Assembly (NCBI GenBank): GCA_029891385.1
Contig: CM057226.1
Location: forward strand, 11,463,225-11,527,224
Direction: 5' to 3'
Length of the DNA stretch: 64,000 nucleotides
DNA from: Erythroxylum novogranatense
Lineage: Eukaryota; Streptophyta; Magnoliopsida; Malpighiales; Erythroxylaceae
The translations under genes were made by a program, and so were the position numbers. Below, one piece after another: positions 46,480 through 57,616 of this stretch. Positions within the stretch are counted from its first letter, which is position 1, and the number at the start of each line of letters is the position of its first letter. The notes under the pieces were generated by a model that had not been told where the DNA came from, did no database searches, and saw only the letters and a list, made by a program, of their open reading frames with translations.

Positions 46480-46660
46480 GATATCCGACATTACTAAAAT
46501 GACCTTGGGTTTACCCAACAAGCCACCTTAGGTCAATCGGTAGGTATCGATCATACCAATTGCATCGTAGATATCCGACATTACTAAAATGACCTTGGGT
46601 TTATCCAACAAGCCACCTTAGATCTATCGACAGGTATCGGTCATACCATTTGCTTCATAG
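46480..46660. repeat. 90-bp tandem duplication in the copia leader
   Basis: GATATCCGACATTACTAAAA with TGACCTTGGGTTTA, AACAAGCCACCTTAG and GGTATCG.TCATACCA occurs at 46480-46569 and 46570-46660. Confidence 0.9.
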
Positions 46661-47096
46661 ATGCAACTATCGACTAGTGTTATCAACTCGTGATGTATGC
46701 ACACACATTGGGTTATCAACTCTTGATGCTCGTACATCTGATGCACACTACCCAATTTCGCCTCTGTCCACGTTGACCTTGAGTTTACTCAACAAATCAA
46801 CGCTTCTAGTGAAAACCGACCCATTAATCCGAAAATCTTATTTTCATGGTTCGAATATATCCGTATAGAGTGAGCTTGGGTTTACCCAACAACCCAACTC
46901 TATAAGAACTCTGGTTCTCCCCATATTAATGGAAGGCGTTGGTTTTCATATGATGTGTGAGGGTTTTCAGGTCTCATCTTCTTCTCCTCCAAGCCGTAGG
47001 ATTATAGTCACCATAACTATATGGAATGATTTAGGGTATTTCATCAATCACATTGAGTCTATACCTAAAATCATCCATCATCCCACCTTTGCATGT

Positions 47097-47285
47097 TGTA
47101 AGTCGACTTATGCATGTGTAAGTCGACTTATGCAGCTGTGCACGAACAAGTCGACTTGTACCATTGTGCAAGTCGACTTATGCAGCTGTGCACGAACAAG
47201 TCGACTTGTACCATTGTGCAAGTCGACTTATGCGTCTACAGTGCATGGACAAGTCGACTTGTATCTTTATTAGTCGACTTATCCA
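47097..47285. repeat. 50-bp tandem repeat with palindromic cores in the copia leader
   Basis: Two perfectly identical 50-bp units (47121-47170 and 47171-47220) are flanked by partial ones. Each contains the self-complementary core ACAAGTCGACTTGT and a second AGTCGACTT, so the RNA could fold into several alternative hairpins. Confidence 0.92.
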
Positions 47286-48393
47286 TGTGGAATTGCTATC
47301 TAATCGGCTAATTTCTCAATCCGTGCAGTTCCAATTCACAATACCAAGTGTAATATCCTTTATTATGATGTACCAATGAAACACTTTCATTGTTCCATGC
47401 TTACCATATATAGTCAAACTATACATGAAAAACTTGAAATTGATGAATACACTCTTATTCATTCAGATCTCCAAATAATTTAAGAATATCAAACTATCAC
47501 CCTAAGTATCTATAGTTAGTCTAAACTTTATCAAGATTACTTCGGCACTGGTCACAAAATTTGTGACGGCCAAAATAATCAAGACAACGAAATACACTAA
47601 CGAGACGCTAATGTAACACATTTGACATCCAAAAAATATTTGGAAACCCAATATCAAGAAATTCAATTTGGAAAGCATACAACATCAAAATAACACATTT
47701 TTAATCACATTAAAATTGATCCAAGGCATTGGAATTGAGAAATACACAATTTATCATTCCAAACAAAACAGCTCCAACAACTTTCTCAAAACTGCCAAGC
47801 TCTGTGTTTTGCTTGAAAAACTCATTGAAAAAATTTCAATAAATTATGAGAAAATTACAGAGGTTACAACATGTTCACAAATGTTTCCATGAATTTTTCA
47901 GGATTTATTTCCAACAAAAACGCATCCAACCTCAGCAACAAAGCCAATGTAGAATCTGTGTTCCTCAACACAGTTATTCCCAGCAGCACACAATAAATTC
48001 TCAAATAAATAGTAAATCACCTTGAAAACATTTTTACATTCTCATAGAAATTCATAAACATCTTAGAGACATGTTGGTGAAAGTAAATCTGAAAAAAAAA
48101 ATTCTACAATTTATTCTCGAATTTATAAGCATGCCTGTTCATTGAATGTGCACAAAGACAGCAACCAGAACATTGGGGAATAAATTAGCAAAACTATATC
48201 AAATCACATTGATAAATTCCGAGCTTCCACAGAAATATGCAACAACATCTTGTGAACATATATGGGCAAGAAAATTTTGAAAACTATATTTTTATACTGA
48301 ATTCGAAATTCACACAATCAATATGCATCATCGTCACAAGCAATAGGCAACTCCGACCTAGTCATGGTTTCTTCGTTATATACGACACAAGTG

Positions 48394-48406
48394 TCTCTGA
48401 TACCAC
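48394..48406 (-). other. Copia primer-binding site
   Basis: Minus strand TGGTATCAGAGAC follows the LTR end CCTACA after one base. It matches the plant initiator-Met tRNA 3' end pattern. Confidence 0.9.
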
Positions 48407-50229
48407 TGTAGGAAAATCCCGGTGTGAGCATCACATGCCCACGGTGCGGAAAACAAAAATTTTTATTCCGGGACCTTCCCGAAAGCCAGGATCCATGTGT
48501 CTATACAACAAACTCAAACCATAACGGCCAAAGGAGACCGTCTCTAACGGTATCCACGCAGAGATCGGAGAACCTAACCGGGACAAACTCTTTGACCTGG
48601 GAATAGCTAGAACAAAGTAAAGAGTGCTAGCTCTTACCTTTTTCCTTGGAGAGCTTGAAACCAATGGAAAGAAGGAGTTGAAACCTTGAATATCGATGGA
48701 GATGAGAGATAAGAAGAAAAACTCTTTCTTCCTTCAACTTCAAAACCCACGATTATCTCATCTTCATTTTGTCTTTATAAACCAACGAGTATTCTCTCTT
48801 CTTATCACCAAATTCCATTTGTCTTTTAACTTTTAAAAGACATTAAATGCTTAGCTGATAAGCCATCCATGGCCTTTATAAGTAAAGACAAGCTTCCTCT
48901 CCTCCTTCTTACACGTTGCAACATATATATATATATATATTAATTCTTTAATTAATTAATAATATATATATATATATATTAATGCTGAAGTGGTCCAATC
49001 ACTGGGTTGGTCTATCGGCCTAGGGTCCCGTATGGAAAAACCCACGGAAGCGTTTTCGGCAATATCGATGTCGCGATCTCATCGGGCATATCTCGATCTC
49101 ATCGGGATCCATTTAATCCTTTTCTCTCCATATATTGGAACTCTGTCCAAAACTATTTTACTGAATTCTCCGAGACACTCTTATGCGTGTGACCCATTAG
49201 GTTCCGGTTATGTTGGCCACTTAGATTAACACTTAATCTCGAGCAAGTCATGAGCGGTATCTAGCAACACATCATGGCCTAATTGATCGGAAAGTAATTG
49301 GTTTGATGAATGAACATGTATTCATCATGAACCATATCACGAACCTTTCCATAGACAATTACTGTGCAATTAGTCCTTTCACTATGCTATACCCCACTTG
49401 GTTATGAGTATGGGCAGTATGTCAACTCTTACTAGACCGACTAAGTCAAATCTAGTCAAGTGATATCGAGTTCTTGTCTGGGACTTATTACTTTATAATA
49501 TGTCAATGAAGACATTCTTCATGACATATATGTCTCGACCAGAGACTTCCAAGTAATGACCACGACAATAGGCCATGGGTATCATCTTCGCTATCACGTA
49601 GTGGTGAATCCTCTATTGGCTACTCGATTACCTTGAATACCTCAAGCTGCACTCCAATCACCACCCTATGGCGACCTTTGTAAGGCAACAAGGAATGGAG
49701 TCAAAGCACGAATCAAGTATCCAAGATATCCTTGAGCACCTCAAGTCTAAGGATACTTGCACCATTGCTATGTTGAGATTATCACCGACATTAGAATAGG
49801 ATATCCATGTGATGATCTCATAGCGGGTCATCTAATGTACTTACTACCTCTAGTAAGCATCCATATCTCAATCCTAAATATCTCATATTTACGACACGAG
49901 ATCCACTACTTGATCAAATCGAGGAGCTTGAGATGTCTTAGTCTCTCCGGATTACCGATGTCGATCTCAATAATCCTATGACTAGGATAATTTGAATCTT
50001 GACATAATTGCACATGATAGGAATCTCGATGGTATGATCACATCACAATTTCCTTCATGCTATGTCATATATCATGGACTTCATTAATTTGCTTATAGAT
50101 CAATATCCATTCATAAATAATGAACAGCAAGTTAATGAAATATGCCTTTCTTTATTTATTCATAAAGTGTGTACACAACTTTGTACAAAATGTGCTAAAG
50201 GCAATTGCCTTCAGGGCACTACTCTAACA
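48407..50229 (-). repeat. Copia 5' LTR (1823 bp)
   Basis: Direct repeat of 40512-42400 with (TA)n runs at 48923-48940 and 48961-48980. Differences from the other copy include several single-base losses at CTG/CAG. Confidence 0.92.
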
Positions 50230-50234
50230 GTCGA
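50230..50234. repeat. Target-site duplication GTCGA, right copy
   Basis: Exact partner of 40507-40511, following the LTR end CTCTAACA. Confidence 0.9.
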
Positions 50235-50320
50235 GCGATGGCGAGTGAGGGTCCCAAGGATCTTGTCTTGGCGACCCAACCGACCGTAGTCGATCTATGG
50301 AGATGCCGAGCGATGGCTGG
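50235..50320. repeat. 75-bp tandem array of Tat C, right part
   Basis: End of the interrupted fourth unit and one further unit (50247-50320), ending at GCGATGGCTGGTCGG, from where the pol 3' region shared with element B begins. Confidence 0.9.
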
Positions 50321-50501
50321 TCGGATTTTCTACTCTTTGCCACATACATTGGAACTTTTAATTGCCAAGAAATCCGAAAACCCTTATTGATGATAATGAG
50401 GGCGTGGGCCGTTAAAAAACCTGTCTGGCAGGGACAGGAAAAAAGTTCCCACATGTATACAAAAACGGTAATAAGTGAAGATTAACTAAGATAAAACTTA
50501 T

Positions 50502-52384
50502 CTATTGGTAGAACGCCTTCAAGTTTTGAGAGTTCCAAGGTCTTGGTAGAATTTTCCCATCTGCATTGCGTAGAATGTAAGAGCCATGCCCGACTTGCTT
50601 GACGACCTGGTAGGGTCCTTCCCATGCTCGTCCGAGCTTTCCAGGATGTTTCCCAGCTGCCTCGGCTTTTCGTAGGACATACCCGCCTATCTTTACGTCG
50701 CTCGGCTTTACCCTTATGTTGTAGAATTTGGTCGCTTTTTGTCTGATTGCTTCTAAACGAGCGGATGCCCTTTCTCTGTCCTCGCTGAGGAGAACGAGTT
50801 CCGCTCTGCGAGCTTCATTATTCCGCTCTTCTTCATAGCTTGACACCCTTTGATTATGCAATGCCACTTCTACTAGAACCAGGGCTTCTGCCCCGAAGGT
50901 CATCCTGAATGGTGTTTCCCCTGTCGCTCCGTTTGGCGTGGTTCTGTATGCCCACAACACTTCGTCTAGTTCTTCCACCCAGGTCTTTCGGCCATCTAGA
51001 CGTTTCTTGAGGGCATTCATTATCTTTTTATTGGTGTTCTCCACGAGACCGTTACTTTGGGGATGGGCTACCGAAGTCAGCTGTAGCTTGATCTTTAGTC
51101 AGTCGCAAAAATCTCTGAACTTATCGTTATCGAACTGCCGACCGTTATCCGTAACCAACACCATAGGCATCCGGCGGGTTAGTATATTTTTCATCACGGC
51201 TCTCCACCTTACCTTTCGAAATTATAGCGACCGCTTCCGCTTCTGCCCATTTGGTGAAGTATTCCACCGCCACTATCAGGAACTTCTTCTGCCAATGACC
51301 GAGAGGGAAGGGACCCAGTATATCCATTCCCCGTTGAGCGAACGGGATAGGATGACTCACAATTTTCATCCTCTCGGTCGGCTGGTGAGACAGGCTGCTG
51401 TTTCTCTGGCAGGCCTCACATCAGTTGACCTTCTCCTGGCAGTCTCTTCTCATTGTCGGCCAGTAGTACCCCTGTCTAATCAGTCTGTGCGCCAACATTC
51501 TGCCTCCTACATGATTTCCACACATCCCTTCATGGACTTCAACCATTGCCTGCTCGGCTTCTTCTTCATTCAAGCATGGAAGCAGCGGCCAGTCGTAAGA
51601 CCGCTTATATAGAGTGCCATTAACGACCGTGTACTCGTCTGCCTTTATTCTTAGTTTCTTGGCCTCCGACGCGTCTTCCGGTTGTTTTCCCTCCAAAAGG
51701 TATTGTGTGATCGGTTCCGTCCAACTCAATCGACTGGTACTTACGTCGAGAGCTTCCTTGGCTTTCTGAATGCTAGGCCGGTCTAGTCGTTCGACCAGAA
51801 TGTTATTTTTGGCATCTCGATCTGAGGCCATTTTGGAGAGTGCATCTGCCTTAGCATTTTGAGCTCGTTCTATCCTGTTGATCGAGTACTGCTAAAAATT
51901 ACTTAACTCCCACTTTACCAGCTCTAAGTACTCGATCATGTTGTTCCCCTTAGCTTCATAATGCCCAGTGACTTGGTCGACCACCACTTGGCTATCGCTA
52001 TATATATTTAGGTGCTTCACCCCCATCTCCTTAGCTAGTTGGAGGCCGGCTATCAGAGCTTCATATTCTGCCTCGTTATTGGAGGCCTTAAATTCTAGCC
52101 GAATGGCGTATTCCACCTTTTCTTCCGTATTTGGGTTGATTAATATCACCCCTGCTCCGCATCCTTCAACGTTGGACGACCCGTCAACGAACAAGCTCCT
52201 GTGTAGCGCTCGCCGTCCTTTGAGTGGGTTGGCTCATCTCTGCGATGAAGTCTGCCAACACCTGCGCTTTAATGGTCGTGCGGGGTTTGTATTGTATGTG
52301 GAACTCTCCCAGCTCTACCGTTCACTTTATTAGTCAACCCGAAGTCTCGGGCTTTTGAAGGCACTGCCTGAGGGGTTGATCGGT
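50502..52384 (-). pseudogene. pol: Tat C pol: RNase H end, archaeal-type RNase H, integrase
   Basis: This continues pol after the TAG at 52385. The second RNase H is at 51892-52194 (MFVDGSSNVEGCGAGVILIN, NNEAEYEALIAGLQLA, IYSDSQVVVDQV). It is bounded by a frame break near 52200 and a TAG near 51894 where B has Lys. Integrase pieces follow: zinc-binding GNHVGGRMLAHRLIRQGYYW (51421-51831), then MDILGPFPLG and EYFTKWAEAEA, and a 180-codon C-terminal piece (50502-51044) with NTNKKIMNALKKRL, ALWAYRTTP-like VLWAYRTTPNGATGETPF, and the end WEGPYQVVKQVGHGSYIL and LKAFYQ. In HPQSNGLVE the catalytic Glu appears kept. Confidence 0.88.
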
Positions 52385-54628
52385 CTATACCTCAATGGTA
52401 TGACTTTGGAAGTAGGGCCTTAGCTTCCAAGCTGCCATTATCAAGGAGAGGGCTAGTTTCTCTATAGGCGTATATCGCGTTTCCGGTCCGGTCAACACTT
52501 TGCTGACGTAGTAGACAGGGTGTTGTTCGCTTCCCTTCAATCGAATAAGGACTGCGCTGATCGACCCCTCCGTAATCGCCAAGTATAAAATCAGGTTCTC
52601 TCCCTCTACCGGGCTTTGCAGGATAGGCGGGCTGGACAAGTATTGCTTTAAGTGTTGAAAAGCTTTCTCGCATTCGTCCGGCCATTGGAATTTGGTCACG
52701 TTCGCTTTCCTCAAGATTTTGAAAAATGGGAGGCACTTGTCTCCCAATCTGGAAATGAACATGCTTAGAGAAACTATCCGACCGGTCAATATCTGCACTT
52801 CTTTTAAGCATTGGGGCGAGGGCATTTGGATGAAGGCTTCGATCTTCTCTGGATTAGCCTCAATCCCCCGTTGAGTGATCATAAACCCTAGGAATTTTCC
52901 GGATGCCACCCCAAAAATGCATTTTTCCGGGTTCAACTTCATCTGAAATTTATTCAGGGTCTGGAAGACTTCCTTGAGATCTTCCACATGCTCCGTGGCC
53001 GTCTTACTTTTGACCACCATATCATCCACATAAGCTTCCACCGACCGGCCGATCTGTTTCTTAAAGACCTCCATGACGAGTCTCTGATAGATCGCCCCCG
53101 CGTTCTTCAAGCCAAAAGGCATTACTTGGTAGCAATATGTGCCTTGGTCGGTTATGAAGGCTGTCTTTTCTTCGTCTTCCAGACTCATTTGAATCTGATG
53201 ATAGCCCGAAAAAGTATCCAGGAAGCTGAGAAGTTTATGCCCTGAGGTAGAGTCTACTAGCTGGTCGATCTTGGGCAAGGGAAAACTGTCCTTTGAACAT
53301 GCTTTGTTCAAGTCGGTGAAATCGATGCACATTCTCCACTTCCCGTTCTTCTTTTTCACTAAAACTACATTGGCGAGCCATTCAGGGTACTTGACTTCTC
53401 GGATGAATCCGGCCTCGAGTAATTTTTCTACTTCTTTCTCGATCACCCCCTGTCGCTCCTTGCTGTGCCATCGCTTCTTCTGTCTGATCGGCTTGTAGTC
53501 ATACCGAATACCGAAGGAGTGCGACGCGACTGATCGGGAAATTCCAGGCATGTCACTCGGTACCCAAGCGAAGACCGATCTATTTTTTACCAAACAATCT
53601 GTGATTTCTTTAACTAGGTCGCCCTGCAGCTCGGAGCCTAGGTTTGTGAATTTAGAGGGGTCGGCTTCGTCCAGTACGACCCGCTGTGTTTCTTCCACTG
53701 GGTTCATCCTATCCATCTCCTCGTCGGCTCTCACATCAAAAGAGCTCGTCAGGACTACCACCCCATCTAATGTCTTCGTTTCCGCTAAGTAACATTCCCT
53801 GGCGATTCTCTGCTGACCCCTGACAATACCAACTCCGTGGGGTGTCTGGAACTTCATAGCTTGGTAGTAGGTGGAGACGACCGATCTGAGGGCATTTTGA
53901 GTAGCCCGCCCGATTATTGCATTGTACGCCCTTTGAAACTTGACGACTAGGAACTCAACGTCCCTTTCTATCTGACACGGCTTCTGCCCGAACTTCACTT
54001 TCAAATACACCCGGGCGAACGAGTAGGCTGACGCCCCGGTTATCCCTTTGATGGGGTCGTCTATAGGTAGTAGTCGATCTTCGGGTACCTTCATCTGCTT
54101 GAAGGCCTCATAATACAACAACTCGACCGAACTGCCCGTATCAATCATCACCCGCTTCACCTCGTAACCGTCCATGTTCAGATTTACCACGAGGGCGTCA
54201 TCATGAGGGTAACTTACTCCATCAAGGTCGGACTCATCGAATGATATCATCCCGTCGTTCTCCCTCGGCTTTTTGGTGGATGAGTCTTTACCGACCTGTT
54301 TGGCATATCTTTTTCTCCCTTTAGTGGTGGATCCCCCTGCTGCATTTCTACCGAATATCATGTTAATGACCCCAGTCGGTCGGTCGTCTTGTTGCCCAGC
54401 GTTTCCGTCGTTTCTTTCCCTCGATCGCCCTCTCTCTTCTCGTCGATTATCTGTATTCGCATTCTGCCTCCCTCCATCATTCCTGTCATTTCGCCTCCAG
54501 GGCGGTGGCCTATTGTCTGGCCGACCTGTCCTGCGCTGATTATCCCGATCGACATTTTGTTCGTGCTTCACGAATCGGCCTAACCTTCCCTTTGTATGAG
54601 GAATTGATTTTTTTTCAAGCGCCAACAA
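52385..54628 (-). pseudogene. pol: Tat C pol: Gag tail, protease, reverse transcriptase, start of RNase H (747-codon open frame)
   Basis: The longest open pol piece in the window. Residues ~1-130 are an Arg/Asp/Asn-rich basic Gag tail. The aspartic protease lies around 145-260 with VMIDTGSSVELLYYEAF. The RT has WRMCIDFTDLNKAC, PLPKIDQLVDSTSG, FLDTFSGYHQI, YQVMPFGLKNAGAIYQ and the active site AYVDDMVVKSK, all intact. The RNase H connection follows (WPDECEKAFQHLKQYL, LYLAITEGSISAVLIR). It ends at TAG 52385-52387, where element B has a Trp codon in the same sentence (IEVWTDQPLRQC). An alternative frame just upstream (54650-54720) reads a YRFHKEVGHDTEDC knuckle, so a frame break lies near 54620. 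Confidence 0.9.
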
Positions 54629-55858
54629 TCTTCCGTATCATGACCGACCTCTTTGTGGAAGCGATAATATAGATTCGGTTCCTATCCTTGTAAAGGGTCT
54701 TCATTTTATTGGGCTCTCGGATGGATTCCCGTCCGCTCTCATAGCCGTAATACTTACGCATATCGTTTGTTAAGCGGGTAAAGTCTTGGTGATGCCATTG
54801 CCGACTGATCGGCTTCCTCCAGTCGATCGATCCTCTGTCTCTTGTGAGACTCATCTGCCCGACCACTCGGCCCGCGATCATCTACCCTGCGTTTTGTATT
54901 CTTTAATACTTCTTCGAGCTGAATATACTTGTCTGCCCGATGTCTGATCTCCTCAATAGATCGGGGCTGATCGAGAGCCAATGATTTTTTGAACACTTCA
55001 TCCCTCGTGTTGCTCATGAGTGCTGCCAGCATGGACGAACAAGTGAGGTCGGGGACCTCGACCGCTTCATTATTGAACCGAGTGATGAACTCCTGTAAAC
55101 TTTTGTTTCTTCCTTGGGTCAATTGCATTACTTCCAATGCAGTTTTATGTGGTCGCTTGCTTGTGGCAAACTGGTTGAGGAAAAGAAGCCTAAAATCCTC
55201 AAAGCAGGTGATATAGCCCGGAGGTAGACTATTGAACCATCGTCAGGCTCCCTCTTGAAGGCCGTCATGAAAGCCTTACATGGATGGCGCCCGGGACGCA
55301 ATCTGATTCATCATGGATTTGGAAGTCTGCAGTAATCCAGGGGGTCGGTCTTTCCAGTGTATTTCTCGAAATTGGTATTTTGGTGCCGCACCGGAGGTTA
55401 TCAAGATTTCGGAGTAAAGGAGAGTCAGATCTTTGTCTTTGTCGAGGCGATCTGGACGGAAGCTCATAGCTGCGTTAATCCGATCATCCACGATTTTCTC
55501 TAGGTTTTCGGTCGGGTGGTGATCGGTCGTCATACTGGTCTATCATGCGGCTTGCCGTGCAGACGGCTGCCATTGTGTTGGTTGAGATTGCAAAATCTGG
55601 CGGATCAATAGATCAGCTGCTTCCTCAATCTGTTTTTCGAGTGAGGGAGGTGTGCACAGGCGGAAGAGGATCTGCATCCGATCGGTGTCGGAGATTCGGG
55701 TGCATATTGAGTGCAGCGTTATCCTCTAAAGCGACACTCTGTTCTTCTTATTCCAAGTTCTGAGGTTGCGGTTGATCGTTAGGATCTGAGGATTCCGTGC
55801 GGGAAACATTTGGTGCAGGTGGCAGAGTTGCAGGTAGCTGCAAACCCATGCGTTGCAT
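54629..55858 (-). pseudogene. gag: Tat C gag, broken
   Basis: The likely start is ATG 55856-55858 (MQRMGLQLPATLPPAPNV). The first piece runs into a TAA at 55748-55750, where element B has CAA. Further pieces are TTDHHPTENLEKIVDDRI (from 55533) and the Gag core GRNKSLQEFITRFNNEAVEVPDL (54754-55137), with LAALMSNTRDEVFKKSLA and a knuckle of the form HxxxGHDTEDC in another frame near 54660. Its first Cys appears to be Tyr. Several frame breaks; no intact Gag. Confidence 0.82.
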
Positions 55859-55945
55859 CGCCAGAGCCGCAACAGCGGCTATATCAGGGTTCGTCGCTGC
55901 CGCCTGACTGATCTGTGAGTTTATGGACGTGGTGCCCAGAAGTCG

Positions 55946-55963
55946 GGCCCACCAGTGGCGCCA
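55946..55963 (-). other. Tat C primer-binding site
   Basis: Minus strand TGGCGCCACTGGTGGGCC lies two bases inside the LTR end AACCA. TGGCGCC is the usual Tat start; the tRNA partner is not assigned. Confidence 0.75.
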
Positions 55964-55965
55964 AT

Positions 55966-56384
55966 TGGTTCTCACGGATATTACCGAATCAGACGTTCCG
56001 ATTCGGATCCATAAGTCGGCTACTTCTGCGATGAATCCGACGTGAAGATACGCAAAACAAAAAGGCTTGCCGGGGTCAGGTCCCGATTAGCCCCTCCGAC
56101 GCTCAAGTCAGTCTTTTGATGAAGGTGAGGTTGATGAATGCAGAGAAAAACTAGGTTATGATTGCCTACCTCTGTTATGAGAGAATTATACCTTATATAT
56201 GGTTTTGCAGCTAGGTTTGTGTATTTACGTGTTTGCATGAGAGACTTCCTTCTACGGATGGACCTAGGAGGGCATGGGCCGGACTTGGGCTTGGTCTAAG
56301 CATAAAACTGATCTCTGAAGAATGGGTCGATCGGCCCACGGGTCGTTTGGACTGGATCCGGGCCCAACACGGCCGACCTGACCA
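55966..56384 (-). repeat. Tat C 5' LTR (419 bp)
   Basis: Direct repeat of 36542-36964, plus-strand ends TGGTTCTC and CTGACCA. The following AATAT differs by one base from the GATAT before the other LTR. Confidence 0.9.
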
Positions 56385-56389
56385 AATAT

Positions 56390-56697
56390 ATTATATTATT
56401 TTTATTTTACAAAAATAAAATATTTTAGAAAAACTTAAATAAGCATCTATTGTTATTTCTTTTATCAATTTTGTACTTTATTTGGAGTGCAATTAATAAT
56501 ATTTTAATCATATTAGATAAAAAAAAGTATAATTAATATTACGCAATAGTAGAAGCATCCTTCGAATAAAAAGAGTGACAAACAACAGTTCCGATGTTCT
56601 AATCTATCAACAATTGTTTTTTTAATGTCTAATCACACTTAATATGGCGTAACTATTCCTAAAAAGCATTATCATATCGTCCATTTCAATTAATCAA
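56390..56697. other. AT-rich spacer
   Basis: No gene or repeat recognised. Confidence 0.5.
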
Positions 56698-57060
56698 TCT
56701 CTACACAAAAGTATCTGTACAACCTTCAATGCTTTACAACTATATTTTCTAACTGTACAACTAACCCTTGGTATATAATAAACAGATGCACATTTAACTA
56801 TAACCCTAAAGGCTCTAATACCATATACAATTAGGTAACCACAAGAGAAAAGAGGGCAAAAACTGAATAATCGTCTTTATTAATTCAGCTATCGTGTTTT
56901 ATATACAAAAAGTATCTGTACAACCTTCAATGCTTTACAACTATTTTTATATACAAAAAGTATCTGTACAACCTTCAATGCTTTACAACTATATTTTTCT
57001 AACTGTACAGCTAACCCTTGGTATATAATAAACAGATGCACATTTAACTATAGTTAACTA
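56698..57060 (-). repeat. Copia LTR fragments with an internal tandem duplication
   Basis: A phrase (AGTATCTGTACAACCTTCAATG through GATGCACATTTAACTATA) occurs at 56710-56800 and again at 56955-57050. The start of the second copy is duplicated once more as a ~47-bp tandem (56902-56995). Between the copies, GGCTCTAATACCA (56811-56823) reads on the minus strand as TGGTATTAGAGCC, a primer-site-like sequence. This looks like a copia element that lost its internal region, leaving LTR, primer site and a second LTR piece. Confidence 0.6.
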
Positions 57061-57616
57061 ACTATTCTTTACAAAGTCCCCATCTTCAAACAAGGCATGA
57101 TTATCCCAGTCCTCATGATATGATGGCGAGATCTCCTCGAACGAAAATGACATGCGTGCATGCCTAATTTGAAGTGGATAATCCCACCTAGTTATGGTCT
57201 GTTAGGGTCCGATGCGGCAATTATATTACCTGGAACATTTTATTTGAGCCGAGATTTTGATGGGTACGAGTACATTGGTTAGAGCGACTTAACCATCACT
57301 CATCTATACAGATGCAGGGATTTGTATACGTTAATTTTGATATCATTATGTATTGCATTTGATATGCGTGATATATCTTTTCGTGTTGCATTTAATATGA
57401 TTTTTTAAAAGTAGTTTAAGATAACTTTTTTTTGTAAGTATCGCGGTAAAAAAATATAATACCTTATTAGCACTAGTTGAAATGGTTACATAAAATATAG
57501 TAAGTGCTACAATATTTTCTTATTTACCTTATTTTATGTTTATTCTTTTCTATTTGATAATATATTGTCATGTTTTATATATATTATTAATAAAGAGTTC
57601 GCATCAAAAGTTTGGG
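57061..57616. other. Spacer
   Basis: AT-rich, no gene seen. A slightly more GC-rich patch near 57100-57290 carries no frame of interest. Confidence 0.5.

Larger units (their letters stand above)
46317..48392 (-). other. Copia 5' leader, about 2 kb, non-coding with internal repeats
   Basis: This unusually long stretch lies between the primer site and Gag. It holds two tandem repeat sets (46480-46660 and 47097-47285) and no gene. A small plus-strand frame at 46929-47273 is created by the repeats. Confidence 0.7.
40512..50229 (-). mobile_element. Ty1/copia LTR retrotransposon, full length (9.7 kb), nested in Tat C
   Basis: LTRs 40512-42400 and 48407-50229 are direct repeats starting TGTAGGAAAA and ending CTCTAACA, with a perfect GTCGA target duplication. 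On the minus strand the order is LTR, initiator-Met-type primer site, a long leader (~2 kb), Gag, CCHC knuckle, protease, integrase, RT, RNase H, polypurine tract, LTR. Integrase before RT defines Ty1/copia. The coding region has many frame breaks. I do not assign a named copia lineage with confidence. Confidence 0.92.
36542..56384 (-). mobile_element. Tat-lineage Ty3/gypsy retrotransposon C, full length, split by a nested copia element
   Basis: LTRs at 36542-36964 and 55966-56384 are direct repeats with TG...CA ends. Flanks GATAT (36537-36541) and AATAT (56385-56389) form a 4/5 target duplication. Minus-strand order is LTR, TGGCGCC primer site, gag, protease, RT, RNase H, second RNase H, integrase, 75-bp repeats, plus-strand antisense module, polypurine tract, LTR. 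A copia element (40512-50229) lies within the repeat array. Without it the element is about 10.1 kb, almost the size of B. gag and pol carry stops, but the protease-RT ORF and the second antisense ORF are open. Confidence 0.92.

Noticed and set aside
46929..47379. Repeated small ORFs (KSTCTIVQVDLC-like) in the copia leader
   Set aside because: Created by the 50-bp tandem repeat; frames shift from unit to unit because 50 is not a multiple of three.
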